This document shows positions 54,356-62,786 of a DNA stretch of 64,000 nt, piece by piece; position 1 is the stretch's first letter, and every line of letters begins with the position of its first letter. The stretch covers positions 124,001 through 188,000 of the forward strand of contig CAVXMG010000014.1 in NCBI GenBank assembly GCA_963762735.1. The letters run 5' to 3'. The position numbers and the translations under genes were made by a program. Origin of the DNA: DASXKD01 sp963762735. Lineage in GTDB: Bacteria > Actinomycetota > Actinomycetes > Streptosporangiales > Streptosporangiaceae. The notes beneath the pieces are model-generated. The model saw only the letters and a list, made by a program, of their open reading frames with translations, made no database searches and was not told where the DNA came from.

Positions 54356-55687
54356 TCAGCGCAGCTCGGCCAGCAGTTCGGCGTACGCGTTGACGTAGCG
54401 GTCCACGTCCGCGCGGGTCGCCGGGACGCAGGCGGTGGGGCCCGCGCCTGGCAGGGCTTCCCAGATGCCGCGGTTGGCCAGCCAGATCCGGATCAGCCGG
54501 GTGAGCATTTCGTCGGTGAGCGCGTAGGCGTCGGCGCCGGTGCGGGGCCTGGGCCCGTACCACTGCCCGCTGCGCGGCCCCAGCCGGATCGCGGTCCACG
54601 GCAGGCCGGCCGCGCGGATCGCCGCCTCGATCCCGTCGGCGAGGTCGCCGCCCAGGGCCGAGGTGTGCGCGTAGGCGCCGGGGACCAGCACCTCGGTCAG
54701 CGCCGCCACGGCGGCCGCCGCCGACAGCGGGTTGCCGAACAGGGTGCCGCCCGTGGCGACGTGGTGCTTCACATCCAGTTGCTCGCCCAGTTCGGCGGTG
54801 ACCCCGTAGGCGCCCATCGGCAGCCCGCCGGCCACCGCCTTGCCGATCGTGACGATGTCGGGGTCAAGGTGCCACATCCCGGTGGCGCCACCGGGGCCGA
54901 CGACGTGGGTGTGGGTCTCGTCGAGCGCCAGCAGCGTGCCGTGCCGGCGGGTCTCCTCGCGCAGCGCGGCGTGCCAGCCGGGCTCGGGCAGCAGCAGGTG
55001 GATGTTGTTGCTCATCGCGGGCTCGGTCAGCACCAGGGCGACGTCTCCCGGCTCCAGCGCGGCCCGCACCGTGCCGGGGTCGTTGAACTGGGCAATTCGG
55101 ACCCGGCCGGTGACGCCCTTGGACAGGCCGCGCTCCAGCGCGGCGACCTGCTCCCCGTCGAGGTCCACCAGGCCCTCCTCGAAGTGGCCGTGGTAGTGCC
55201 CCTGGAACAGCACGATCACCTCGCGGCCGGTGGCGCTGCGCGCCAGCCGGATCGCCTCGGTGTTGGCCTGGGTGGCGGACAGGGTGAACTGCCACTGCCC
55301 GACCGGGTAGCGGCGGGCGAGTTCCTCGGCCACCACCACCGACTCCTCGGTGGGCATCAGGAACTGGGTGGACCGCGCTGCCCGCGCCGCGACCGCGGCC
55401 ACGATGGCCGGGTTCGCATGCCCGCAGAACATCGCCATGTCGGAGGCGTTGAAGTCGACGTAACCGAACCCGTCAATGTCGGTGAACCCGGGGCCCTCGC
55501 CGTGGTCGATGTAGACAAGCTGGTCGTTGTGGAAGGCCATCCAGACCATCGGCACGCCGTTGGGCATGTGCTCGCGGGCGCGGGCGATCATGGCCCGCGA
55601 CCGGGGCCGTGCCTCCCAGAACCGCGCCACCTCCCGTATGTGCAACTCCCGGATCCTGGCCTGGTCAAGGTCCCCGTACGCAGTCAT
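54356..55687 (-). CDS. Class-III PLP-dependent aminotransferase (GSA-aminotransferase-like)
   Basis: A 443-residue fold-type I aminotransferase. It has HMPNGVPMVWMAFHND, FTDIDGFGYVDFNASDMAMF, a Ser/Thr-rich PLP loop (FTLSATQANTEAIRLARSAT), HYHGHFEEGL, the ring-stacking Asp in LLALDETHTHVVGPGG and the Schiff-base Lys in VTIGKAVAGGLPMGAYG. VATGGTLFGNPLSAAAAVAAL matches the phosphate-binding Thr of GSA-aminotransferase-like members. These enzymes include true glutamate-1-semialdehyde mutases, but the context (amidase, no tetrapyrrole genes) favours an amino-acid or beta-amino-acid transaminase. The Shine-Dalgarno is weak. It is divergent from a small gene at 55797. Confidence 0.85.
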   Translation of the reverse strand: MTAYGDLDQARIRELHIREVARFWEARPRSRAMIARAREHMPNGVPMVWMAFHNDQLVYIDHGEGPGFTDIDGFGYVDFNASDMAMFCGHANPAIVAAVAARAARSTQFLMPTEESVVVAEELARRYPVGQWQFTLSATQANTEAIRLARSATGREVIVLFQGHYHGHFEEGLVDLDGEQVAALERGLSKGVTGRVRIAQFNDPGTVRAALEPGDVALVLTEPAMSNNIHLLLPEPGWHAALREETRRHGTLLALDETHTHVVGPGGATGMWHLDPDIVTIGKAVAGGLPMGAYGVTAELGEQLDVKHHVATGGTLFGNPLSAAAAVAALTEVLVPGAYAHTSALGGDLADGIEAAIRAAGLPWTAIRLGPRSGQWYGPRPRTGADAYALTDEMLTRLIRIWLANRGIWEALPGAGPTACVPATRADVDRYVNAYAELLAELR

Positions 55688-55796
55688 AGCACGATGCTAG
55701 AACCGGGCCCGTCACGGGAACGAAACGCCTTGCGCGCGGATTTATAATTCGGCGTAGATGGTCCGCCTCCGGCAGGCCCTGGGGAAGGAGTCAGCG

Positions 55797-56075
55797 GTGG
55801 AGCAGACGAATGAGTTCTGGGCGGGCGCCATCGCCGTGGCCGCGGCTCCGGTCGCCATAGCTGCCGGGATCGCCAAGGGCTCCTACGATGCCGCCAGCGG
55901 CTCGGGCTCCTTTGATGCGGGCTTCCACGCGGCGGCGGACCCGGTGATCGCGGGGGCAAGGAAGTTCGGCGCCGATCACCAGGAGACCATCACGAGGGGC
56001 GTGATCGGTGGCGCCGCGACCGCCGTCGGCGCCCGCATCGTCGGCGAGAGCATCAAGATGATCTTCCGCCGCTAG
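55797..56075 (+). CDS. Small protein of unknown function
   Basis: A 92-residue Ala/Gly-rich protein with FWAGAIAVAAAPVAIAAGIA (weakly hydrophobic), GSGSFDAGFHAAADPVIAG and a C-terminal helix ATAVGARIVGESIKMIFRR. The GTG with AAGGAG seven bases upstream is preferred over the upstream ATG at 55758. The Gly/Ala pattern is like that of small membrane-associated or bacteriocin-like proteins, but I recognise no family. Confidence 0.5.
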   Translation: MEQTNEFWAGAIAVAAAPVAIAAGIAKGSYDAASGSGSFDAGFHAAADPVIAGARKFGADHQETITRGVIGGAATAVGARIVGESIKMIFRR

Positions 56076-56335
56076 CGGCGCGCCCAGCCCAGCGCTAGGG
56101 CAGGCCCCCCGGCCCGGCTGGCCCCACTTCACCGCCTGGGTGACCACGCTGCGGCCACTGCCGCGCACCGCCATTCCGGTCCCCGGCGAATACCATCTCG
56201 ACTACGTCGCCCGGCTCGCCTATGCCAACCACATGAAAGGCAAGTATCTGGACTGTTCTGTTGCCTTGCCTCTAGGGTGCTGACACCGGGAGGTGCCATG
56301 GTGGCGGATGTGTTACAGACCTGCAGGTCTGATCG

Positions 56336-57802
56336 GTGAGGCGGCAGTTCGCCGCGGTGGTCTCCGCGGTCGCGATAGTCACTACCTGTTCGGCGGTGCT
56401 GACTGGTGCTGGCGTGGCTGCCGCCGGAACGCATCCAGCGGGTGCGACCTCGGGAGGCACATGGAGCACTGCCGAGGAGGTTCCGGGCGCGGGGGCGCTC
56501 AACACGGGCGGTAATGCCCAGGTCCTCTCGGTCTCGTGCGGCTCGGGGGGCAACTGCGCCGCGGGTGGATTCTACGAAGACAGCTCCGACATGCAGGCGT
56601 TCGTGGCCAACGAGGTGAACGGAACGTGGCATACCGCGAAGGAGGTCCCCGGCACCGCGGCCCTCAACCAGGCTGGAAGCGCTCGGGTCAGCTCGGTGTC
56701 GTGTGCATCGGCGGGCAACTGCGCCGCCGGCGGCTGGTACGAAGACGGCTCTCGCCGTGGCCAGGCGTTCTTGGCCAACGAGGTGAACGGCTCCTGGGGC
56801 AGCGCGATAGAGGTTCCCGGCACGGCCACGCTCAACACGGGCGGGTCGGCGCAGGTGACCTCGGTGTCCTGTGCACCGGCAGGCAACTGCAGCGCCGGCG
56901 GACAGTACTCGACCGGCCCCTGCTGCAACAGTTATCAGGTGTTTGTCGTTGAGCAAACGAACGGTACCTGGGGCACCGCGATGGAGATCCCCGGCACCGC
57001 GGCCCTCAACACGACGGGCAACGCCCAGGTCACCTCGGTCTCGTGCGCATCGGCGGGCAACTGCAGCGTCGGCGGCTGGTATCAAGACGGCTCCAGCCGC
57101 CGCCAGGCGTTTGTCGCCGGAGAGACGAACGGCGTTTGGAGCAAGGCGAAGCAGGTCCCCGGCACAGCGGTCCTGAACGCGGGCGGGGCCGCCCAGGTCA
57201 CCTCGGTGTCGTGTGGGTCGGCGGGCAACTGCAGCGCCGGCGGTGAATACACCGACGGCTCCGGTCACACCCAGGCGTTCCTCGTTGGCGAGACCAGCGG
57301 CACCTGGGGCAAGGCCAAGGAGGTTCCCGGCACCGCGGTCCTGAACGCGGGCGGATCCGCTCAGGTCACCTCGGTGTCGTGCGCATCGGTCGGCTACTGC
57401 AGCGCCGGCGGGGCCTACCTGGACGGCTCTGTTCACTTTCAGGCGTTTGTCGTCAGCGAGACAAACGGCGTCTGGGGGAAAGCGCAACAGGTTCCCGGCA
57501 CCGCAGTCCTGAACGCGGGCGGATCCGCTCAGGTCACCTCGGTGTCGTGCGCGTCGGCGGGCAACTGCAACGGTGGCGGAGCTTACGACGACGGATCCGG
57601 TAACACCCAGGCGTTCGTCGTCGGGGAAACCAGCGGTAGCTGGGGTAAGGCGAAGCAGGTCCCCGGCACCGCGGCCCTGAACGCAGGCGGGGCCGCCGAG
57701 ATCTACTCGGTGTCGTGCGCATCTGCCGGGCATTGCAGCGCCGGCGGAGCGTACACAGACAGCTCTTTCAACACCCAGGCGTTCGTCGTCAGCAAGACCT
57801 AG
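56336..57802 (+). CDS. Secreted protein of eight 56-residue repeats with paired cysteines
   Basis: A 488-residue secreted protein. The signal peptide is FAAVVSAVAIVTTCSAVLTG, cut near AAA. Eight units follow with a 56-residue period, each reading EVPGTAxLNxGGxAQVTSVS plus CxSAGNCSAGGxYxDGS and QAFVVxExNGTWGxA. Every unit has a CxxxGxC pair that could form a disulfide, and the regular strands suggest an eight-bladed propeller. This repeat type is common in actinobacterial exported proteins of unknown function. The GTG start was taken because it leads directly into the signal peptide. Unit 3 carries an extra CC insertion (GPCCNSYQ). It probably binds carbohydrate or cell-wall partners. Confidence 0.75.
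   Translation: MRRQFAAVVSAVAIVTTCSAVLTGAGVAAAGTHPAGATSGGTWSTAEEVPGAGALNTGGNAQVLSVSCGSGGNCAAGGFYEDSSDMQAFVANEVNGTWHTAKEVPGTAALNQAGSARVSSVSCASAGNCAAGGWYEDGSRRGQAFLANEVNGSWGSAIEVPGTATLNTGGSAQVTSVSCAPAGNCSAGGQYSTGPCCNSYQVFVVEQTNGTWGTAMEIPGTAALNTTGNAQVTSVSCASAGNCSVGGWYQDGSSRRQAFVAGETNGVWSKAKQVPGTAVLNAGGAAQVTSVSCGSAGNCSAGGEYTDGSGHTQAFLVGETSGTWGKAKEVPGTAVLNAGGSAQVTSVSCASVGYCSAGGAYLDGSVHFQAFVVSETNGVWGKAQQVPGTAVLNAGGSAQVTSVSCASAGNCNGGGAYDDGSGNTQAFVVGETSGSWGKAKQVPGTAALNAGGAAEIYSVSCASAGHCSAGGAYTDSSFNTQAFVVSKT
56475..57795 (+). repeat. 168-bp tandem repeats
   Basis: The motif TCGGTGTCGTG recurs at 57037, 57205, 57373, 57541 and 57709 (variants TCGGTCTCGTG), exactly 168 bp apart, with less regular units before. 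The strict spacing and the high identity of the later units show recent unequal duplication of the 3' part. Confidence 0.8.
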
Positions 57803-58795
57803 CCCTCGGGCACGGCCGCCCGGGCGGTGAAGGACAGGGTCAGGTCGTGCAGGGCCTGGGCGGTGGGCAGGGCGGTGTCGACCGCCAGCAGCCGGGGCTC
57901 GTCCTCGCCGGCCAGCACCGCGTTGATGTGCCGGATCGCGGCGGTGAAGGAGGCCTCCCCCGTCGTGGCGGGGCGGCTGACGGGCTCGGCCCGCGCCGCG
58001 ATGACCCGGTAGGTGTCCGCCGGGCCGGGGTGGAACGGGTTGCTCAGCACGATCCGGCCGGCGGTGCCTTCCAGGCTGCTGTAGGTGTCGTAACTACGGC
58101 CAAGCCCGCAGGACAGGTGCAGCCGCCGCCCGCCCGGGTATTCGAGCACGCCCCAGGTGTCCACGTCGACGCCGTCGCCGCCCCAGGTCGCGCCGGCCCA
58201 GGCGGCCTCGTGCTGAGTAGCCGAAGAACTCGGCGGCGAGCCGGACCGGGTAGCAGCCGACGTCGTTGAGCGCGCCGCCCTCCAGTTCCCGTGAGTACCT
58301 GATGTTGCCCGCGTTGCTGAGCTGGAAATGGAAGTTGGATTTGATCTCCATCAACTCGCCGATCGCCCCGTCGGCCACCAGGTCCCGGACCTGGGCGATC
58401 TGGCGGTGGAACGGGAAGACGAACGCCTCCCAGAGCAGCGTGCCGGTCTGCCGTGCGGCGTCGAGAACCCGGACGGTGTCGCCGAGGTTCCCGCAGAGCG
58501 GCTTCTCGCACAGCACCGGCTTGCCCGCGGTCAGCGCGCGCAGCGTCCACTCGGCGTGCAGGGAGTTGGGCAGCGGGATGTAGAGGGCGTCGATGCCCGG
58601 GTCGTCGATCAGGTTCTGGTACCCGCAGACGGCACGGCCGATGCCGTTGTCCCTGGCGTACTGCCCGGCCCGGCCGGCGTCCCGGCCGGCCACGGCCGTG
58701 GCTGCGCCGCCTGCCTCGCGGAGCCCGGGCAGGAACTGGGCGCGGGCGATGTTGGCCGTGCCAAGGATCCCCCACCGCACCGGGTGCGCGCTCAC
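57799..58795 (-). CDS. Gfo/Idh/MocA-family oxidoreductase 1 (frameshifted)
   Basis: An NAD(P)-dependent sugar-type dehydrogenase of about 330 residues. The Rossmann start is VRWGILGTANIARAQFLPGL, followed by AVAGRDAGRAGQYAR, DALYIPLPNSLHAEWTLRAL and the catalytic EKP in GKPVLCEKPLCG. GALNDVGCYPVRLAAEFFGY belongs to the substrate-binding GFO C-domain. At about 58211-58218 the frame is lost; the adjacent frame resumes HEAAWAGATWGGDGVDV and continues through EYPGGRRLHLSCGLG to the stop. One extra base fits. The GTG overlaps the upstream stop (GTGA), so it is coupled to the second Gfo/Idh gene. It oxidises or reduces an unknown cyclitol or sugar. Confidence 0.83.
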
Positions 58796-59937
58796 GTCAC
58801 CGCCTCCGTCGCGGGCGCTTCGCCCTCGAGCGGCAGGCTCACCCAGCGCCGCTCGTGGTGGGAGAGTTCCACGGCGTTGATCACCTGCTGCACCCACAGT
58901 CCGTCGTCGAAGTTGCCCTCGTTCCCTGGGAGTTCGCCGAGCACCTCACTGGCGAAGTTCGCGGTGAGGTTGGCGTAGTAGAGGGTCCGCCACGACTCCC
59001 GCGGGTTCCCGCCCGGAGGGTAGTAGCCCGCCGGGATCTCGATCTCGCGGAACTCCACGTCGTCGGGCGAGGCGACGTGCAGCGTCTCGCAGATGCCGCG
59101 TTCCTCGACCAGCCTGGCGATGGCGGCGCCCTCGCTGCCGTAGACGCGGACCTCGATGCCCGGGTAGTTCCCCACGGTGACGAAGCTGCTCTGCACGGAA
59201 CAGATGGCGCCGCTGGCGAACTCGCCGATGAAGATGTCCCCGTCGTCGATGTTGAACCGGGCCATGGCCCCGGTACTGGCGGCGATCCGCTCGGGGACGA
59301 AGTTGCGCATGACGCCGACCACCGCGGTGAGGTCGGATTCCATGAACCAGTGGCCGATGTCGATGACCGGGGCGCCGTACCCCTCCAGCGAGGCCACCTG
59401 GATCCGGTCGGAGCCTGCACGCTCCCTGCCGCGCAGCGGCGTCTGCGGGCGCAGCCACTGCGAGTTCTGCTCGTAGGCGTTGAAGATGAACGGCGTGCCC
59501 AGGTCGCCCCGGGCGATCATGTCCTTCATGTAGCGGACCGCCGGGCTGTACCTGAACGTGAAGCCCACCTTGGTCTTCAGGCCGCGCTCGGCCGCCATCG
59601 CCGCCACCAGGGCGACGTCGTGATGGTCGTGGGCGACGGGCTTCTCGCTCAGCACGTGCTTGCCCGCCGCTACGGCGGCGCAGTTGATCTCGAAGTGCTC
59701 GCTGTCCCTGGTGACCACGTCGATGATGTCGATGTCGTCGCGCTTGAGCAGGTCGGTGTAATCACCGGTGGCCACGTCCGCGCCGTAGGTCCTGGCCGCG
59801 GCCGCGGCCCGGTCGGGATCGATGTCGCATACGCCGACGATCCGGCAGCGTTCGTCCCTGGCCCAGCCGGGCAGGTGCGCCCAGCCGGCCCAGCGGCCCG
59901 CCCCGATCACGCCTATGCCGAGTCGCTTGCCTGCCAT
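58792..59937 (-). CDS. Gfo/Idh/MocA-family oxidoreductase 2
   Basis: A 381-residue dehydrogenase. It has GIGVIGAGRWAGWAHLPGWA (GxGxxA Rossmann), VGVCDIDPDRAAAAARTYG, DIIDVVTRDSEHFEINCAAV, GKHVLSEKPVAHDHHD with the EKP motif, and FTFRYSPAVRYMKDMIARGD. The C-domain holds APVIDIGHWFMESDLTAVVG (DxGxHxxD-like) and GNYPGIEVRVYGSEG. It is 25 bp overlapped by the ATP-binding gene upstream and overlaps the next Gfo/Idh gene, forming one operon with the ABC importer. Such a transporter-plus-two-dehydrogenases set suggests uptake and stepwise oxidation or epimerisation of a sugar derivative. Confidence 0.87.
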   Translation of the reverse strand: MAGKRLGIGVIGAGRWAGWAHLPGWARDERCRIVGVCDIDPDRAAAAARTYGADVATGDYTDLLKRDDIDIIDVVTRDSEHFEINCAAVAAGKHVLSEKPVAHDHHDVALVAAMAAERGLKTKVGFTFRYSPAVRYMKDMIARGDLGTPFIFNAYEQNSQWLRPQTPLRGRERAGSDRIQVASLEGYGAPVIDIGHWFMESDLTAVVGVMRNFVPERIAASTGAMARFNIDDGDIFIGEFASGAICSVQSSFVTVGNYPGIEVRVYGSEGAAIARLVEERGICETLHVASPDDVEFREIEIPAGYYPPGGNPRESWRTLYYANLTANFASEVLGELPGNEGNFDDGLWVQQVINAVELSHHERRWVSLPLEGEAPATEAVT

Positions 59938-60929
59938 TCCGGTGACCTTTCCACCTCGTCGTGGTGCAGGCAGCGGGCCAGTCGCCCGGGCCCGCTGATC
60001 TCGATGAGCTCGGTCTCCCAGGACAGGCACTCCTGCGTCGCGAGCGGGCACCGCGGGGCGAACCGGCATCCGCCCGGCACGTCGATGAGGCTCGGCGGGG
60101 ATCCGGTGATGCTCCGCAACTCGCCGCGCTGCTCGCCCTGCGGCACCGCGTCGAGCAGGGCCCGGGTGTAGGGATGCCGGGGCGCGGTGATGACGTCGGC
60201 GGCTGGCCCCTCCTCCACCACCTGTCCCGCGTACATGACGAGGATCCGGTCGCACACCTCACTGATCACCGCGAGGTCGTGGCTGACCAGGATCATGCTC
60301 ATGCCGGTGTCCTGCTGCAGGTCAAGCAGCAGGCTCAGGATCTGGTCCTGGATGATGACATCGAGCGAGGTGGTGGGCTCGTCGGCGAGCAGCAGCCGGG
60401 GCGAGGAGGCCAGCGCGATCGCGATCAGCGCCCGCTGCAGCATGCCCCCGCTGAACTGGAAGGGGTAGTCGCGCATCCGCTGCTCCGGTGCCGGGATGCC
60501 CACCCGCCGCAGCAGGCTGGCCGCGCGCGAGCGGGCCTCGCCCGCAGGCAGCTTCGCATGCGCCTGAACGGCCTCAATGACTTGATCGCCCACGTTGACC
60601 ACGGGGTTCAGTGCGGTCATCGGATCCTGGAAGATCATCGCCAGCTGGCTGCCGCGCAGCGACTGCAGCTCGGACTGGCGGGCACTGACTATGTTCCGGT
60701 CGCCGTGCGGGTGATAGATCACCTCACCGCTGATGTGGGTCATGCCGGATGGCATCAGGCCGACGATCGTCCGGCAGGTGACCGACTTGCCTGAGCCGCT
60801 TTCGCCCACGATGCCGAGGATCTCCGCCTCGCCGACGGTGAACGACACCCCGTCCACCGCGCGCACCACCCCCTGGTCGGTGGCCAGGTAGCTGTGCAGG
60901 TCCCGGACCGTGAGCAGCGGCGCCATCAC
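59913..60929 (-). CDS. ABC importer ATP-binding protein (OppD/DppD type)
   Basis: A 338-residue ATPase with Walker A GIVGESGSGKSVTCRTIVGL, Q-loop MIFQDPMTALNPVVNV, signature FQFSGGMLQRALIAIALASS, Walker B LLLADEPTTSLDVIIQDQIL and H-loop LVSHDLAVIS. The C-terminal oligopeptide-transport extension has HPYTRALLDAVPQG and CRFAPRCPLATQECL, whose Cys residues may bind an iron-sulfur cluster. The GTG start overlaps the stop of the permease gene. Operons of this type usually carry two ATPases (DppD and DppF); here the next gene is already a dehydrogenase, so the second ATPase is missing locally. Confidence 0.9.
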   Translation of the reverse strand: MMAPLLTVRDLHSYLATDQGVVRAVDGVSFTVGEAEILGIVGESGSGKSVTCRTIVGLMPSGMTHISGEVIYHPHGDRNIVSARQSELQSLRGSQLAMIFQDPMTALNPVVNVGDQVIEAVQAHAKLPAGEARSRAASLLRRVGIPAPEQRMRDYPFQFSGGMLQRALIAIALASSPRLLLADEPTTSLDVIIQDQILSLLLDLQQDTGMSMILVSHDLAVISEVCDRILVMYAGQVVEEGPAADVITAPRHPYTRALLDAVPQGEQRGELRSITGSPPSLIDVPGGCRFAPRCPLATQECLSWETELIEISGPGRLARCLHHDEVERSPEWQASDSA

Positions 60930-61816
60930 CGGTCACCTGGCCGCAGCAGGTCGGCGAGACCGTCGCCGATCAGGCTGAACGCGATGCCCACGAACACGAT
61001 CGCCAGTCCCGGGAAGGTGGCCAGCCACCAGGCGGACAGGATGTAGTTCTGGCCGTCGGAGATCATCGTCCCCCACTCCGGGGAGGGCGGCTGCGCCCCG
61101 AGCCCGAGGAACCCGAGCGAGGCCGCGAGGATGATGTTGCCGATCGCGTCCACCATCGAGAAGACGATCACCGCGGACGCGAAGTTGGGCAGGATGTGCC
61201 GGAACATGACGCGCAGCCGCCCGTACCCGAGGGCGCGGGCGGCCAGCACGTACTGCTGCCGCTTGGCGACCACGGTCTGGGCGCGCATGATCCGGGCGTA
61301 GGCGACCCAGCTGGTGATCCAGATCGCCACGAACATGTTGAAGATGCTCGGCCCGAGCATGGCGATGATCGCGATGACCAGGACCAGGAACGGGAAGGCG
61401 AAGAAGAGATCCACGATCCGCATCAGCACGCTGTCCCACCGGCCGCCCAGGTAGCCGGCCACCAGCCCGATGATGGTGCCGCTGACCAGGGTGACGCTGG
61501 TCGCGCCGAACGCGATCGCGAGGTCGATGCGGCCGCCGTACAGGATCCGGGACAGCACGTCCCGGCCGAACTGGTCGGTGCCGAGCAGGTGGCCGGGGGT
61601 CAGCGGCGGGGCGAGCGGGTTGAGCGCGTCGATGGTGTTGGGCGACTGGCTGACCAGGATCGGCGCGAGCGTGATCGCGGCTATCGCGAGGACCAGCAGG
61701 GCCAGGCCCGCGATCAGCGTGAGCCGCCGGCGCACCGCGCTGCGGCGCCGCGCCGAGGCGCGGGTCGCGGCCTTCATCAGCAGTTCCGAGGGGCTGGCCG
61801 CCCATCCCGCGCTCAT
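60926..61816 (-). CDS. ABC importer permease (OppC/DppC type)
   Basis: A 296-residue permease with an N-terminal TM (LIAGLALLVLAIAAITLAPI), the extracellular PGHLLGTDQFGRDVLSRILYG block, SVTLVSGTIIGLVAGYLGG, FAFPFLVLVIAIIAMLG and the EAA loop AARALGYGRLRVMFRHILPN. It ends with GTMISDGQNYILSAWWLA and FSLIGDGLADLLRP, all diagnostic for DppC. The ATG overlaps the stop of the upstream permease. With that permease it forms the channel for a peptide-like or oligosaccharide-type solute. Confidence 0.9.
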   Translation of the reverse strand: MSAGWAASPSELLMKAATRASARRRSAVRRRLTLIAGLALLVLAIAAITLAPILVSQSPNTIDALNPLAPPLTPGHLLGTDQFGRDVLSRILYGGRIDLAIAFGATSVTLVSGTIIGLVAGYLGGRWDSVLMRIVDLFFAFPFLVLVIAIIAMLGPSIFNMFVAIWITSWVAYARIMRAQTVVAKRQQYVLAARALGYGRLRVMFRHILPNFASAVIVFSMVDAIGNIILAASLGFLGLGAQPPSPEWGTMISDGQNYILSAWWLATFPGLAIVFVGIAFSLIGDGLADLLRPGDR

Positions 61817-62763
61817 GTCCCGATCTCCTGGGCGACCCTGGGATCCAGCGCGGCCTGGACCAGATCGGTAAGCAGGTTGATACCGACGATGAGCACCGCG
61901 AACACCAGCGTCACCCCCTGCACCACCGGGTAGTCGCGGTCGGTGACCGAGTTGACAAGCAGCGTGCCCAGTCCGGGCAGCGAGAAGACGTTCTCCACCA
62001 GGACCGTGCCGCTGATCAGGTAGGCGAGGTTGACGCCGTACACGGCGACGACCGCGAGCACCGCGTTGCGGAACACGTGCCGCCGCAGCACCTGGACCCA
62101 CGCGATGCCCTTCATCTGGGCGGTGTCCACGAACTCGGCGCGCAGCGTCGTGATGGTCGCCGCCCGCAGGCTGCGGACCAGCACGGTGGAGAAGCCCAGG
62201 GCAATCGTGAGCGCGGGCAGGAACAGGTAGTAGAGGTGGCCGATCGGGCCGGAGCCGAAGCCGCTGATCGGGAACACCGGCAGGTGCACGCTGAAGATCA
62301 GGATGAGGATGATGCCGAGCCAGAACGCGGGCATGGCGAAGCTGAGCGTGAAGAAGACCCGCGACGCCTGGTCGACCGCCCGGCCCCTGTGCAGCCCGGC
62401 GAAGAACCCGATGGGCAGCGAGATCAGCGCGGCCAGCACGGCGCTGTAGGCGACAAGGAACAGGGTCGGCGGGATGTGGTTCAGGATCACCGTGGTGGCC
62501 GGCTCGTGGTAGAAGAACGAGAATCCAAGGCTGCCGTGGAACAGGCGGTTCATGAACAGCGCGTACTGCGACCAGATGGGCCGGTCCAGGCCCAGGCCAG
62601 AGTCGATGGCCTGGGCCCGGGCGTGGGTGTAGCTGCTGCCGAGGATCGCCAGCGCCGGGTCACCCGGGATGAGCCGGAGCAGGAAGAACGTCACCAGGGT
62701 GATGCCGAACAGGACGATGACCACGTGCACCAGGCGCCGGGGCAGCGACCCGAACCGGCTCAC
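61813..62763 (-). CDS. ABC importer permease (OppB/DppB type)
   Basis: A 316-residue six-TM permease: RLVHVVIVLFGITLVTFFLL, RLIPGDPALAIL, RPIWSQYALFMNRLFHGSLG and FSFFYHEPATTVI, typical of DppB. LVAYSAVLAALISLPIGFFA, FTLSFAMPAFWLGIILILIF, the EAA-like FVDTAQMKGIAWVQVLRRHV and SGTVLVENVFSLPGLGTLLV follow. The GTG (VSRFGSLPRRL) 24 bp after the SBP stop is chosen; longer frames upstream overlap the SBP gene. It is the first permease of the operon. Confidence 0.9.
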   Translation of the reverse strand: MSRFGSLPRRLVHVVIVLFGITLVTFFLLRLIPGDPALAILGSSYTHARAQAIDSGLGLDRPIWSQYALFMNRLFHGSLGFSFFYHEPATTVILNHIPPTLFLVAYSAVLAALISLPIGFFAGLHRGRAVDQASRVFFTLSFAMPAFWLGIILILIFSVHLPVFPISGFGSGPIGHLYYLFLPALTIALGFSTVLVRSLRAATITTLRAEFVDTAQMKGIAWVQVLRRHVFRNAVLAVVAVYGVNLAYLISGTVLVENVFSLPGLGTLLVNSVTDRDYPVVQGVTLVFAVLIVGINLLTDLVQAALDPRVAQEIGT

Positions 62764-62786
62764 GAGCTGCCTGTCTTCCCGCGCTG

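Noticed and set aside
56129..57733. A 534-codon minus-strand frame with regular repeats
   Set aside because: Its periodicity is only the mirror of the 168-bp repeats of the secreted plus-strand protein.
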